Shown here piece by piece: positions 12,922 through 24,915 of a stretch of 64,000 nt of DNA. Each line of letters starts with the position of its first letter. Within the stretch, counting starts at the first letter, position 1. Position numbers and translations under genes: made by a program. Below the pieces are notes generated by a model. That model searched no databases, was not told the DNA's origin, and was given only the letters and a program-made list of their open reading frames with translations. The stretch lies in contig JAIXMQ010000004.1 of assembly GCA_025716855.1 (NCBI GenBank), forward strand, positions 248,001 through 312,000, given 5' to 3'. The DNA is from Pilaira anomala. Taxonomy: Eukaryota > Mucoromycota > Mucoromycetes > Mucorales > Mucoraceae.

Positions 12922-14265
12922 ATGGTCCCATTTCCGCCCAAATATCGATCATTTATTTCTGTCCCAGAAGGTATAAAAGCCAAATCAATTCCAGCACCGG
13001 AAGGATTCAGTTTGGTTACATCTCATGTGTACACCAACTGCTGTTTATTATTTGAAAATGTACAAAACGATCCTAACTTTATGCACTGGCAAAAAATAAA
13101 GGATGCCCTTGAAAAGACTTTAGATTACTATTATCCACTGACGGGTCGATTGATTAAGGGAGATAATGGTAGATATACAATCGCAAATTTTGAAAAGGGT
13201 GCTTTATTTGAAGTAATTCAGTCTACAGATGATTTTCAAGATTACAAACGATGTAATTTTTCATATTCCGTTGTGCCCTATGAGGAGATGCTTTCGATTA
13301 GTTCTTATGTCTCGCGTGATTCTCCGTTATGTGGTGTTAAATTGACTTATACAAAATGTGGAAGTTGTATTCTTGGTATTTCTTTTCATCATAAGGTGGC
13401 AGATGGTTGGTGTTTAAATCAGTTTTTATCGCTTTTTAGTCGTATTTGTCGTGGTGAAAGAATAGGAAAGGATGAATTCTTTGTTTATATGGATAGAGAT
13501 AGACAGCCTGTGCAACCTTTACAGGGTATAGATCATGCTGAATTGTATCCAAGTTACTTGCCTGCTGGAAAGCCACCTCAGCCTAGTATTCAAATGAGGA
13601 GTCCGTCCAAAAAAGTTATATTTTCTTTTGATAGAGATGCCATGAAGAAATTAAGACTAACTGTATTAGAAGAAGCAGGTCAACCCAAATCCAAGATATC
13701 ACAATTTAATATCTTGTCTGCTTTTGTTCATCGTGCGGTAGTAAAAGCAAGAAGAAGTAAAGACGATGATGCATGCGGTGATTTACTGTGTATTGTAGGA
13801 GCTCATCATCAACACCCTGATGAAAAGATGGTCAAGTATGTAGGTAATTTTATTATGCCATTGCCTGTACCTAATACAGTGAAGCAAGTGTTGAACAAAA
13901 GCTTGTTTGAATTAGCGAGTGAAGTACATGAAAGAACACGATCGATCAATGTACCTTTTATGGAGTCACTCGAGTATTATTTTAATCACTCGAAACAAGT
14001 TGAAAGTTTAGTGAGTCCAATTCATGCTATAGGGAAAGGAGCGGTTGGATTTACAGATTGGTCAAGATTTGTTCAGCGGTTTGATTATGGGTACGGACCT
14101 TATGTTCGTATGAGAAGCTTTGTTCAGACTTCACCGCTCGCTATAATTACAGTCATGCCTTTTCTTCCAGAAACGATTGAAGTGATTGTTCAGTTGGATA
14201 CAAAAAGCATGGATCAATTGGTTTCTGACCGAGAATTTACCAGTTACGTTAAAGCTATCAACTAA
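12922..14265 (+). CDS. BAHD-like CoA-dependent acyltransferase (transferase family PF02458)
   Basis: A single exon encodes 447 residues. The catalytic HxxxD motif is clear in SFHHKVADGWCL (His157 and Asp161). The second family motif, DFGWG in plants, appears here as FDYGYGPY near residue 385, which matches the variation seen in fungal members. Supporting blocks are YPLTGRL near residue 71 and VGNFIMPLP. Members transfer an acyl group from acyl-CoA to an alcohol or amine. The ATG directly follows a sequence resembling a splice acceptor (TTATTAG), so a leader intron is possible, but the nearest upstream ATG frame does not join in phase. The substrate is unknown; shikimate or anthranilate esters are only analogies. 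Confidence 0.85.
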   Translation: MVPFPPKYRSFISVPEGIKAKSIPAPEGFSLVTSHVYTNCCLLFENVQNDPNFMHWQKIKDALEKTLDYYYPLTGRLIKGDNGRYTIANFEKGALFEVIQSTDDFQDYKRCNFSYSVVPYEEMLSISSYVSRDSPLCGVKLTYTKCGSCILGISFHHKVADGWCLNQFLSLFSRICRGERIGKDEFFVYMDRDRQPVQPLQGIDHAELYPSYLPAGKPPQPSIQMRSPSKKVIFSFDRDAMKKLRLTVLEEAGQPKSKISQFNILSAFVHRAVVKARRSKDDDACGDLLCIVGAHHQHPDEKMVKYVGNFIMPLPVPNTVKQVLNKSLFELASEVHERTRSINVPFMESLEYYFNHSKQVESLVSPIHAIGKGAVGFTDWSRFVQRFDYGYGPYVRMRSFVQTSPLAIITVMPFLPETIEVIVQLDTKSMDQLVSDREFTSYVKAIN

Positions 14266-14761
14266 AAATAAATTGGTTTATAAAAGTTTTGGATTGCGAA
14301 ATACATATTCTGAAGTTTTTTATTGAAAGCTAAAGTTTGGCGATAAGAAAAAAGAAAGAGAAACGAGCAAATTACACCCTGCCGTTAAAAAAAAAACCCT
14401 CTTACAATTAAAAGGAAAATAAACCTAAACTTAGAGAGTTAAGTTGTATGTACATACATCTTTTGGTTTTAATTGTTTATTTTATCTATCTTTTTAGTCT
14501 TTATAATTATCTTCAAATAAATTCAGTATTACTGCATTAACATAAACAAACATTACAGTAATATATATATATATATATATACATATTTACTCTCTGTCAA
14601 ACAGTAAAAATGTCAAAAATTACCAATCACAACAATTTTTTTAAAGTACAACAACAAACCTGAAAAAAAAAAAAAACTTTTTTTGTTTTTGTTCTTTCCC
14701 CTTTTTTTATTCCCAAAAAAAACCAACAGAAAAAGTGTCTAGTCTCAAGCAATTTGTCAAG
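14266..14761. other. Intergenic region with TA dinucleotide repeat
   Basis: It holds the 3' end of the acyltransferase gene and the promoter of the tRNA-ribosyltransferase gene. A (TA)n tract of about 20 bases lies at 14561-14580, and a T-rich stretch precedes the start codon. No gene seen. Confidence 0.5.
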
Positions 14762-16282
14762 ATGAAAAGTGCACTTACTTTTGAAACTGTAGCGAAATGT
14801 TCTACGACAAAAGCCAGAGTAGCTGTATTGACTTTACCTCATGGACCTGTAGATACACCTGTGTTCATGCCAGTTGGTACACAAGGGACCATGAAGGGTG
14901 TCTTGCCTGACCAGTTGGAAGAACTTGGTTGTCAAATTATGTTGAACAATACATACCATCTCGTACGTTCTTTTTTTTTTATGTCATTCCTATTTACGTT
15001 TTTAAAAACTAATGTATTTTTTTTTTTTCAAAAAAAAGGGGTTGAAACCTGGAAAAGAAACACTTGATCTTGTAGGTGGAGCACACACTTTTCAAAGCTG
15101 GAGACGTAACTTATTAACCGTAAGTAAAATGAATACATCAAAAAGAGAGAGAAACGAAAAGATTAATCAAGTCATATAACAGGATAGTGGTGGATTTCAA
15201 ATGGTATCACTTTTAAAATTAGCTCATATTACAGAAGAAGGTGTTGAATTCGCATCACCTCACGATGGATCTTTAATGATGTTGACACCTGAGCACTCAA
15301 TGGAACTTCAGAACACAATTGGAGCAGATATCATGATGCAATTAGATGATGTGATTTCATCCTTAGTGAGTGGTCCTCGTGTAGAGGAAGCCATGTGGAG
15401 ATCAATTCGTTGGTTAGATCGTTGTATTAAAGCACACACAAAACCTGAAACACAAAATTTATTTGCGATCATTCAGGGCGGTTTAAATATTGAGTTGAGA
15501 AAGAAGTGTGTGGAAGAAATGGTAAAAAGAGATACACCCGGATATGCTGTAGGTGGTTTATCTGGTGGAGAAGAAAAGGATGTATTTTGGAAAATGTAAG
15601 TTTTTATTATTCGTTAAAAGGGAAAATAGGAATTAAAGTGTATATACTTTCTGTAGTGTTTCTCTTTGTACAGACTTGTTGCCCAAGAATAAACCAATTT
15701 ATTGTATGGGCGTTGGGTAAGGTTTTATTTATAAAAAGATGGATATGTTAATGAGATACGTAACTAAGTAATAAAATAGATATGCTGAGGATCTTGTTGT
15801 ATGTGTTGCACTAGGTGTAGATATGTTTGATTGTGTTTTCCCTACCAGAACCGCTGTAAGTTGTAAAGAAAAAGAAGAAGAGGAGAATATTCCTGTATAT
15901 GCTAATTTTTTTTTTTTTTTTACAGAGATTTGGTAATGCGTTAACTATGAACGGTACAGTGTCATTAAAATCAGGTAAATACGCAACAGATTTCGGGCCT
16001 ATTGAAGAAGGATGTGACTGTAGTACATGTAAGAACTATACGAGATCGTATGTTCACTTATGTGTGACTACAAAGGATACAGTTGGATGTCATTTAGTTT
16101 CGATCCATAACCTTGCATTCCAATTAAGATTGATGAAGCAAATGAGAGAATCAATTGAAAAGGATGGTTTCCCAGCTTGGATTAAACAATTCTTTCATAG
16201 TTATTTTGGAGGAGATAAGAGTAAATACCCAGAATGGACTATCAATGCATTACAAAGTGTAGGTGTTGATTTATTGAAATAA
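14762..16282 (+). CDS. QTRT1: Queuine tRNA-ribosyltransferase catalytic subunit
   Basis: Six exons, 14762-14962, 15039-15119, 15183-15595, 15657-15716, 15780-15855 and 15926-16282, give 395 residues, close to the animal enzyme. The enzyme exchanges guanine 34 for queuine in tRNAs with GUN anticodons. Visible motifs are the N-terminal [12 protein letters not shown], the catalytic-region DSGGFQM, MMQLDDV, the base-recognition loop AVGGLSGGE, the nucleophile-region [13 protein letters not shown], and the zinc site CDCSTC with a downstream His. I chose the ATG at 14762 because the upstream extension would need a GTG start. The 3' end lies 148 bases before SDA1, on the same strand. It marks a queuine-salvaging organism. 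Confidence 0.95.
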
Positions 16283-16430
16283 AAAAAAAAAAAGCTTATT
16301 TTTTGTTCCTGATATTCGTGACGGCCTTTACTTGAGGCTTCGGTTTTCAATAATTCTAAATAGAAAAAAAAAAAAAAAAGAGCTTATTTTTTTTATTTTT
16401 TTTATCTCTCGATCAACTAATTTTATAACA

Positions 16431-18758
16431 ATGGGTAGACGTAACAGAGCTGCGTTATTACCAACTCATTTACCTCAACTTCAAAACTTGATTAAACGAG
16501 ACTCCAAGTCATATGAAGCCGAGTTCCTTCAACAGTGGAGACATTTCCAATCGACTTTATCGATCTTTTGTTTGAAGCCTGACGAAGATTCAAAGGAGTT
16601 ATCTGAATTAGTTACCTTTATGAGTCAAGTAACTCAATGTTATCCAGAAATTACCAAGGACTTCAGTCAACAAATTGTCGATCTCTTAAAGGAACATTGT
16701 ATCGTACTTCACCCTGAAGTTAGAAAGAGTTTAGTTCAAGCTCTTATTCTTCTTCGTAACAAAGGCATTGTTGATAATACCCGGTAAGCTTTCTTTTTAA
16801 AAAAAAAATTGATTATATAGAGATTTTAAATATATGTATATTATACTTAACTTTTTTTTATTATTATTAGTCTTTTACCCTTATTCTTTACTCTTTTCAA
16901 GTGTAGAGATAAAAACCTTCGTGAGATGCTTTACAGTCATATTGTAAACGATATCAAGAACTCGAACGCAAAGGCTACAAACAACAAATTGAACAAGACA
17001 CTTCAATCTTTTATGTTTACCATGTTGGAATCTGCCAAGAGCGGCAACAGTGATGAAAATGCGATTGCTGCTAAGAAGAGTGTGGATGTCTGTATTGATT
17101 TATATCACAAGAATGTATGGAACGATGCAAAGACTGTGAATGTCATTGCCGAAGCTTGTTTCTCACCTGTGACCAAAGTATCTGTGACAGCTGTCAAGTT
17201 CTTTTTGAACAGTAACGATCATCAAGAAGAAGAGGAAGAAGATGAGGATATACCTGATCTTAAAAAGATGCAAATGGCTCATCAACATAATGCAAAGACC
17301 AAGGCCAATGCAAGAAAGATGGAAGCTGCCAGAAAGAAGGTCAAGAGAAAGAGCAAGAATAAGGATAAAGCTGAGAGCTTCAATTTCTCCGCCTTACATT
17401 TATTGAACGATCCTCAAGGTTTTGCAGAGAAATTGTATAGTAAATTGAATCAAAAGGATGATCGATGGGAAGTTCGTTTAATGAAGATGAATTTGGTTTC
17501 AAGAGTCATTGGTATTCATCAATTGACCATTTTGGGTTTCTATCCTTTATTAATGAAGTATTTACAACCTTCTCAACGTGATGTCACCATGGTACTTGTA
17601 TGTGCTGCACAAGCTTCTCATTCTCTTGTACCTCCTGATATCTTGGAACCTGTCATTAAAGCCATTGCAAATAACTTTGTTACAGATCGTGTGGCAAATG
17701 AAGTCATGGCTGTTGGTATCAACGGTATTCGTGAGATCTGTATCCGTCAACCTTTAGCGATTGAACCTGCACTCTTACAAGATTTAACACAATACAAGTC
17801 TCATCGTGATAAGAGTGTCTTGATGGCCGCTCGTTCTTTGATTGCACTCTTCCGTGAGATTAACCCCGAAATGTTGTTACGTAAGGATCGTGGTAAGACT
17901 GCCACTATTCGTATGAAGGATGGATCGATCAAGACAGTTACATATGGTGAATCCAACAATAATACATCCGGTCTTCAAGGTCTCGAGTTATTAGATCAAG
18001 CCGAAAAGGATGAAGATTGGGGAGATTGGGAAGTAGATGATTCAAGTGACGAAAGTGATGATGAAGGAGGTGGATGGGTGAATGTTGCTAGTGACGATGA
18101 AGATTTTGTAAATGTAAGCTTAGAAGATGAAAAGGCAGAAGAAGCAGGAGAAGCCAAGAAACTTCAATACAAGGTGGGACCTAATGGCGAGATTATCAAG
18201 ACACGTCGTATTGGTAAACGTCAAATGAAGAAGATGTTAGATGCAGAAGAACAAACAGAAATTACTGAAGAACAACGTCAAAAGTTACTTGAGGCAGTCA
18301 AGGCACGTCGTGCAGAAGAAGCAGCTAAATATGAAGCATCTATTAAATTAGCTACTACACGTATTTTGACACCAGCTGATTTTGCTCGTTTAACTGAACT
18401 CAAGGAGAATAATGAAATTGAACAAAGTCAAGGTACAAAGAAACGTGGAGCAGATGAAATTGAACATGAAGGAGAAATTGATGAAATGACAATTTTGGGT
18501 CCACGTAAGAAGGCTAAACAAGATTACGAACAAAGAATGGCCTCTGTTCAAGAAGGTCGTGAAGGTCGTGAGAAGTTTGGTTCTAATAAGGGTAAGAAGG
18601 AAAGAGGTAGTACTACTAATCGTGAAAAGGCAAGAAATAAGAATTACCTTATGGTCGCTCACAAGACTGCCGTTGTCTGGAAATCTAAGCGTAGTTTGTT
18701 CGATAAGCAAAAGCAATTACGAGCAGCTATTGAAAAGCAAAAGAAATCCAAGCATTAA
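16431..18758 (+). CDS. SDA1: SDA1, 60S ribosomal subunit biogenesis and export
   Basis: Two exons, 16431-16783 and 16871-18758, give 746 residues, similar to yeast Sda1. The start MGRRNRAALLPTHLPQLQNL and the following helical repeats (NUC130/3NT region) are characteristic. An acidic patch with basic KKVKRKSKNK sits near residue 230. A second acidic Ser/Asp region is followed by a lysine-rich tail with FGSNKGKKERGSTTNREK, the typical SDA1 ending. The protein is nucleolar or nuclear and is needed for pre-60S maturation and export. The intron is 87 nt. A T-rich stretch directly follows the stop. Confidence 0.95.
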
Positions 18759-20212
18759 ATTCCCTCTTTTTTTTTCCCCCTTTTCTCTCTTCTTTCATCT
18801 CTTTTTTTTTCTTTTTATTATTATACATTTATAAATAAAACATATACACATGCATTGTTGTACACTTAGAAACAAACAAACAAATTAAATCAGTATTTTT
18901 TTCACTATTTATCTCCCCCAAAAAAAAAACGCGTAAGTCTTTTATTGATATATAAATACTCTTTTATTATAGCTGTAAAATAGGCAAGTATTTGAAATAG
19001 ATCTTAAAATTAAAACATTGTGTAGTACTTGTTTTACTCACTTGATTGTTACTTGACATCTTATTTTTTCGCAGGCCACAAAAACAGGTCTTTTTTTTTC
19101 TTTTTTTTTTATCTATTTCGAAATGAATCTTCCTTACCGCTACCCTCTTATTCTTTTCTTTACTTACATATGCCGCTGTTCAGACAGGGGCATGATATTT
19201 TTAATGCAAAAGGTCTATACGAGACTGACCAAGAGGTTATGTTGTTAGAGTGCCACATGTCCCAGAAGGAGATCGTTTTGGTTAACCATCGCAACAAAGG
19301 CTGGACAGTTCAGATAGAAAACTCTCCCAGCAATCCTTCTCTCTTGAGAAGGGAAGGAGATTGTATCAAGGGTACTAAGTGTCATTGATACTACACAGTT
19401 GGGGTCGAATCTTTGTCGGATTCATCATGGCTATCTACGACATCAAATGTTGTTATGGTTACCGCGTTCTTCAGCATCAATGCAGACCCAAGACTACGAA
19501 CAATTGACCGACAAACAACCATTTATGCAGATCATTGTGTCTATCAAACAAGAATAACAAATATTATCTAACGCCTAAAGCTTTCACATAATTACAGTGA
19601 CATAATATAAAAGAGTCATTTTTAGTTAACAATGTATTTGTGTATTATTATTTTCTTGATTTAGTGTAATGGAACACAAAATAATATAAGCTTTTTGTGT
19701 GTGAAGCAAAAACTGCACGTTCATTGATGATTGACCCCAAAATTCTTTTTCAAATAAAAGCAGTACACGTAACAATAAAAATTTTCGAATTGAGATTAGA
19801 AAAAAAAAAAGACAGTTCACTTCACATCAGTTTAATGCTACTGCTTCAAAGAAGTAATTCAATGTTTACTTTTTTTTTTTTCACGCATATTTAAAAAGTG
19901 ATAAAACGAATAAAAGCCTAAAAAGAAAAAAGGAAAGATTTGTGACATGTGATGTTTATTTGTGTGGGGGATTTACATTTCTTTTCGAGCCAGAACAAAC
20001 ACCAGTACCCCAGTTTTAAAAAAGATTTTAGTAAGATTGTAAAAATTTAACCCATGGTTCATTTCAAAGTCAGAGTTTTACTCATAAACAAAGGAAAGAA
20101 ATGGAAAAAAACTTCTTTTTTCTTTAAAAATTTACTTTTAATTTTATTACAAGGTAAATACATGTAAAAAATAATATTTTTCTCGGTTACTTATTATTAT
20201 TTTTTTTAATAG
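18759..20212. other. Intergenic region with a GC-richer island of unknown nature
   Basis: Most is AT-rich, but 19150-19560 is visibly richer in G and C. It holds open frames on the plus strand that overlap in all three phases: a 72-codon frame from the ATG at 19171, and two further 50-60 codon frames downstream. None matches a family I know, and the frames cannot be joined by an intron of normal length. A decayed gene or a structured RNA are both possible. The end is the promoter of the porin gene. Confidence 0.3.
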
Positions 20213-21410
20213 ATGTCTGTTCCTGGTAAATAAACAAAACTCGTGTGTTAATATAATATATACTAATATTATCAATAGTTGCTTTCAATGATATTGGCAA
20301 GTCTGCCAAGGATCTTTTATCCAAGGATTATCCCGTTGGTGGCTGTAAGCTTGAAGTCAAGACCACTGCTCCCAATGGTGTTGTAAGTATATTAAATGAA
20401 AGAGAGAAAGAAATTATGGGAAGAACAGAGTTTCTGATTTTCCCTTTTTCATGTATAATAGACCTTCAAGGTAAACGGTCAACGTGATAACAAGACTGGT
20501 ATCATCGTTGGTGACCTTGAAACCAAGTATGCTGACAAGAAGAACGGTCTTACCTTCACTGAAGCTTGGACCACCTCTAACCACCTCAACGGAAAGATTG
20601 AGCTCGAGAACAACCTTGCCAGTAAGTTTTATATATATTTTAATTTATTTTGTGTTTACTAATTCTTCATTTTCCCGACTATAGAGGGTCTTAAGCTCGA
20701 ACTCTTGACTTCTCTCCTTCCCTCTGTTAACGAGAAGGCTGCCAAGATTAACGCTACCTACAAGAAGCCTAGTGTTCACACCGTTGCCACTCTTGATGTC
20801 TTCAAGGTAAAACGAAAAAAAAAAAATTGAAATCGATAAAACAAGTCTTAAACATTTTCCTTTTTTTTTTTTTTTTTTGTAGACCAATGTCAGTGTCAAC
20901 TCTGTTTTCGGTCAACAAGGTTTCCTTGTTGGTGCTGAAGTTGCCTACAACGTTTTGGATGGCAAGGTAAATATATAAAAGAGAAATAGAGAGAGAAAGA
21001 GAAACTAATTGTGTGTGTGTGTGTGTGTGTGTATTCATTAGCTCGGTCGCTACAATGCTGCTATCGGTTATACCGCTGGTGAATACGGTGTTGCCGTTCA
21101 CGCTACCAACAACTTGAGCAACTATGCTGCTTCTTACTACCACCGTGTCAACAGTGACCTCGAAGCCTCCGGTAAGGCCTCTTGGGATAGCAAGGGTACC
21201 AACGCTGTTGCCCTCGAAGTTGGTGCTAAGCTCAAGTTGGACTCTTCTGCTTTCGTCAAGGCTAAGATCTCTAACTCTGGTGTTGTTGGTCTTGGTTATA
21301 CTCAAGCTCTTCGTCCTGGTGTCAAGCTTAACTTGGGTGCCTCCGTTGATACTACTCGTCTTAACGAAAACGCTCACAAGCTTGGTCTTGCTCTTACTTT
21401 AGAGAACTAA
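20213..21410 (+). CDS. POR1: Mitochondrial outer-membrane porin (VDAC)
   Basis: Six exons, 20213-20225, 20279-20382, 20462-20621, 20685-20806, 20883-20966 and 21042-21410, give 283 residues, the usual VDAC length. The first exon is only 13 nt. The N-terminal helix (VAFNDIGKSAKDLLSKDYP) is followed by alternating beta strands, and the protein ends with the porin signature region around GLALTLEN. It forms the 19-strand beta-barrel through which metabolites and ATP cross the outer membrane. Codon use is strongly biased toward C-ending codons such as AAC, GAC and ACC compared with neighbours, which fits high expression. A (TG)n tract fills the last intron. Confidence 0.95.
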
Positions 21411-21435
21411 GTTTAAAACCTAGATTTTTATACAA

Positions 21436-21470
<35 letters not shown>

Positions 21471-22972
21471 AACCTTTCCCTCTCTTTTTTTTTTTTTGTA
21501 AAGCAAAAAAAACAATAATACTCACCAAAATAATAATAAAAAATTCATCATATGATTTTAATTCGTTATATTTTTCCCTTTTTTTTTTTTTTTTTTTTTT
21601 TTTTGTGGGGTTGTACTTTTTGGTTGGTTCAGGAATTATTGTTTCTTATGTATTTTAGGCTGAAACTTGACCTGATAAATTTGTTTATATGCACATCTTT
21701 GTCATGCCATACAGTAAAGAAAAACGTTCATCTTTTACTATTTTGTGTCCCCAATCAATAAATTGGGTGTGTAACATTTCGAAATACTTGCGGATTAGTG
21801 ATAACTATAACGAGCGAGAAGGACTTGTCAAGTCCCAATTGCTTGCATAGAAAGCAGCAAAAATAAATGTCTACTCTATAAATAAAATGAATACCCACTT
21901 CTTTGTGTAAATTGAAGATACGCACTCGAAAAAGCCTTTTTTTTTAATTTTTATGCAAATCACGTCTCTTAGTATAGTGAACTAGGTCACATAATCAGGT
22001 CTCGGGCCCCATCCTTTGAGCGCAGGTAAGTTACACATATTATAAACTTTTTTTTTTTTTTTTTTTTTACATACATATGCCCAAAGAAGCGACATGTAGT
22101 CAAGCTCTCTCTAGGAACGATATATCTAAGCTCGTTTGAACGTGCGTATACTTTTAATCAATCACGACACTGTAATTATGGGCTCATTCGATGAAGAATA
22201 AATTCGTATACAAAATTTTATATGATAGGTCGGTTGGAATTGGTACACGCGCGCAGCTAAAGTCTTTGTCTTCATCTTAATAGACATGACACCTAAATAA
22301 TTAAAATACGATATAAATATACGATAATTAAAAAGAACAAATAACTGCTCAAAAAATAAATATTACTACCCACTCAATTGATTATTGTTACAATTTAAAC
22401 ATTTATTATCTTTTTACTTAACTCCATACTCATTAAGTTTGACAAGAGCAAAGGTAAGATAATAATGCAAAAGCTCCTGTTAATAAGTAGAACGCTTGGA
22501 TAAAATGAGTGTTACACTACAAATTCTGTTTCCTACAATTTTTCTTTGTGGACGGAATATCCATCCTACGGAAAATGCATGAAGAGGATTTTCCTATTTT
22601 TTCGCCCGCTAATAAAGATAAATATTATAAAAGGGATCAAATAGATATTGATAAGATAAGTCTTTTAAGATTATTGTGCAAAGTAATAAATTGATTGATT
22701 TTATTGTAAGGATTGTTTTTGGGCTTTTATAAATTTATCCCTTTTTTTATTATAAATAATAACAATCTAAATCATTCTACTTATACAACAGGAAGTGTTG
22801 TTCACGTGAACTATGCTTTTTATACATCATATATCTTTTAACTTTCATAGACTATTAAAATCTAACAAGAGATAAAAGTAATGTTTGATAAAGATGCAAG
22901 AGAGCTCTCAGGTTACACAGCTTGTCTACACACACCTCTCAAGGCAAAAATATATAAAAAAGAGAATATGGT
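21411..22972. other. Intergenic region; no supported gene
   Basis: A pure A run of about 26 bases lies at 21440-21466 and T runs near 21580 and 22052. A 61-codon frame at 22509-22694 has no motif and I do not accept it. Nothing else recognised. Confidence 0.4.
22956..22961 (-). terminator. RNA polymerase III terminator of tRNA-Ile
   Basis: Six consecutive T on the minus strand, 12 bases past the discriminator base of the tRNA, are a standard polymerase III stop signal. Confidence 0.7.
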
Positions 22973-23046
22973 TGCTCACTAACAGGGTCGAACTGTTGAC
23001 CTTGGCGTTATTAGCACCACGCTCTAACCAACTGAGCTAAGCGAGC
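22973..23046 (-). tRNA. tRNA-Ile (AAT anticodon)
   Basis: The 74-base cloverleaf reads on the minus strand from 23046. The acceptor stem GCTCGCT pairs with AGTGAGC with one G-T wobble, and the discriminator is A. The D-arm region is AGCTCAGTTGGTTAGAGC. The anticodon loop CTAATAA carries AAT (inosine at position 34 in the mature tRNA, reading ATT/ATC/ATA). The T-loop is GTTCGACCC. There is no intron. Internal A and B boxes are intact, so the gene looks functional. Confidence 0.95.
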
Positions 23047-23097
23047 TTCATGTTTAGGCAGATTTTAAAAAAATTAAATTCAAATTTGCAAATTTGT

Positions 23098-23133
23098 AGT
23101 CACGTGATGCGCATGTGATAGTCACGTGAGGTT
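23098..23133. promoter_or_regulatory. Twin CACGTGA E-box sites upstream of the tRNA
   Basis: Two GTCACGTGA copies lie about 25 bases apart, just upstream of the tRNA. They match the E-box core bound by bHLH regulators such as Cbf1 in other fungi. Whether they act on the tRNA is unknown. Confidence 0.3.
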
Positions 23134-23473
23134 TTATGTAATGTGCAAAGAAAAAATGGGTTTTTTTTTCTTTTACAAAAACGATAACTCTTGTTTAATA
23201 TCAAATAACTCTGATTTATTTTAATGTAGTTTTGAAATCCAAATCAGACTGTAAAGATTGGTCTATGAAGAATCGCTGAATAGGGTTGTCAGCAGACATT
23301 ACTCAAAAAAATCTGTATTGGTATCACTGGTGGTTAGAAATCAATAGAAGAAAATCTGTCCAGTAGAATTACTGATGCTTGGAATGATATATACTCATCA
23401 GTGACCTTAATGGTTTCTGTAATCATTCTAAGCGCCAAATTATTAATTGTTATAATAAGGCACCTTTCTAATA

Positions 23474-24362
23474 TACAGTCGTTCCAACGTCAAAGGGCGG
23501 TTTTCTAAAAAAAAAAAATGCGGCTAATAAAAAAAAAAATACTGATCTTTGGAAAAAAATAAAAAACCGCTCTTTGGGAAAATTAAACCGCCCATTACTC
23601 TATAACCCTTACTTTCGCTTAGACTTATAAATAGAAGCATTATCTAGAACTATATGACTTCCTTTAGAAGCTTCTTCGGCATCCAGTACAGCAAGAGCTT
23701 CGTTCATGAACTTAACGAAGTGAGCAGCTGTTGTGCCTTTTTTTTTTTTACTAAATTATTATCAGCAGAATCGTCGTTAACCTCTGTATTCTTTCCATTA
23801 ATCTCAGTTACTGCTCTTTTTTTCCCATTATTAGCCTTTTTTTAGCAGCCTCAATTTCTTTTTTTTTCTGGTGGGGGTTTTCTGGTAGCAACGTGAATAA
23901 TGCTAGAGGAGTGAATGACACTAATGATTGTATGCGTTGGTGCTCTGGTTTGTGGCTGCTTTACGATGGCCTTTTTTCCACTTTTCGATCTGGCCTAATT
24001 GAGTCTCATGTTGATGTGGAGACCGGCTTCATCTATAAATGCAATTTTTTGTAAAATTCCAATTCATAAACCATTCGAATCGTGTCTGGAGATTCTCTAC
24101 TGAGTTTCAAGAACTATAACTGGGATCGTCAATTTGTGTTAAAAAACCTTTATTGGCTCGTAAACTTTTTCTCCCTGTTCATTGAAAAAGGTTTTCTTGT
24201 CCATCTTTTTATAAAGAAGCATCTGCCAATGAAATGCAATTCCTCGGCTAATTTTACCTAGTTACCAAAAAAAAAAATTTAACCTTGTGACATTATTTTT
24301 TAAAATCCAATTTTTTTTTTTTTGACTTTCGGCCAATTATTTTTTAGAAAAGCCTGACTGTA
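23474..24362. mobile_element. Degenerate Tc1/mariner-type DNA transposon
   Basis: The 889-base element is bounded by TA dinucleotides. Both ends begin CAGTC when read inward and share the inner word TTTTCTAAAA, though the left terminal repeat has diverged. The interior, read on the minus strand, encodes a transposase fragment (next entry). The size is too small for an intact Tc1 element of about 1.3 kb or more, so it is internally deleted. Confidence 0.8.
23640..24055 (-). pseudogene. Tc1/mariner transposase fragment
   Basis: On the minus strand the reading begins with AFIDEAGLHINM, containing the first catalytic Asp of the DDE triad, and later gives IVLDNASIYKS, with the second Asp. Between them a TAG stop interrupts the frame just after MRLN, and A-run slippages shift the frame near PPPEKK and again near GTTAAHFVKFMNEA. 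The N-terminal DNA-binding domain and the last acidic residue are missing. It cannot produce an active enzyme. Confidence 0.82.
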
Positions 24363-24883
24363 TAAAAAATAAAACATATTGACATTATACTTCCTAAAAA
24401 GAAACAAATAAATCATTTCTCACGCTAAAATGACAGATTCCGTTTTGGTGAAACGAGCCCTTTTAAAAAAGGCGGGTAACTCATTTTATTTAAAAGATAA
24501 AAATTTTCCTCTTCAAGGTACGAAAAGGAGGAGGGGTAAAAAAGGTATTTTTTTTTGCTTTATCTCCGTCGTTTGGTTGGTGTAGGTTTTTGAGTCATTG
24601 GCAACAAGGCCAATCAAAAGTATATCCTGAAGTTGAAAAGCCTAATTATAAATGGTTTCCAGTATTATGTAACAATTTGATAGAATGAGATGGTAACGCA
24701 GTAATATGTGTGTACAGAATATATGTGTATAAATTATAGATTCTCGTGAGAAATATATTGTGCAATCATCTCTTTAATACGTCATTCCATATATTATCTC
24801 GATGAATGGTAACACGCTATAATAGTTAAGAAAAAAGTTTTCATAATCGAAAATTTTGATTGGAAAGTTTGGTTTCAAATAAA

Positions 24884-24915
<32 letters not shown>

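Noticed and set aside
14735..14761. GTG start for the tRNA-ribosyltransferase
   Set aside because: The ATG at 14762 is in frame, fits the family start and needs no unusual initiation.
18390..18834. Alternative frames on both strands at the end of SDA1
   Set aside because: Shadows of the lysine-rich SDA1 tail.
20802..21377. Minus-strand 191-codon frame over the porin exons
   Set aside because: Antisense shadow; it runs through intron TG repeats and T runs of the well-supported porin gene.
22509..22694. 61-codon frame in the porin-tRNA gap
   Set aside because: No motif, low-complexity start and no splice partner.
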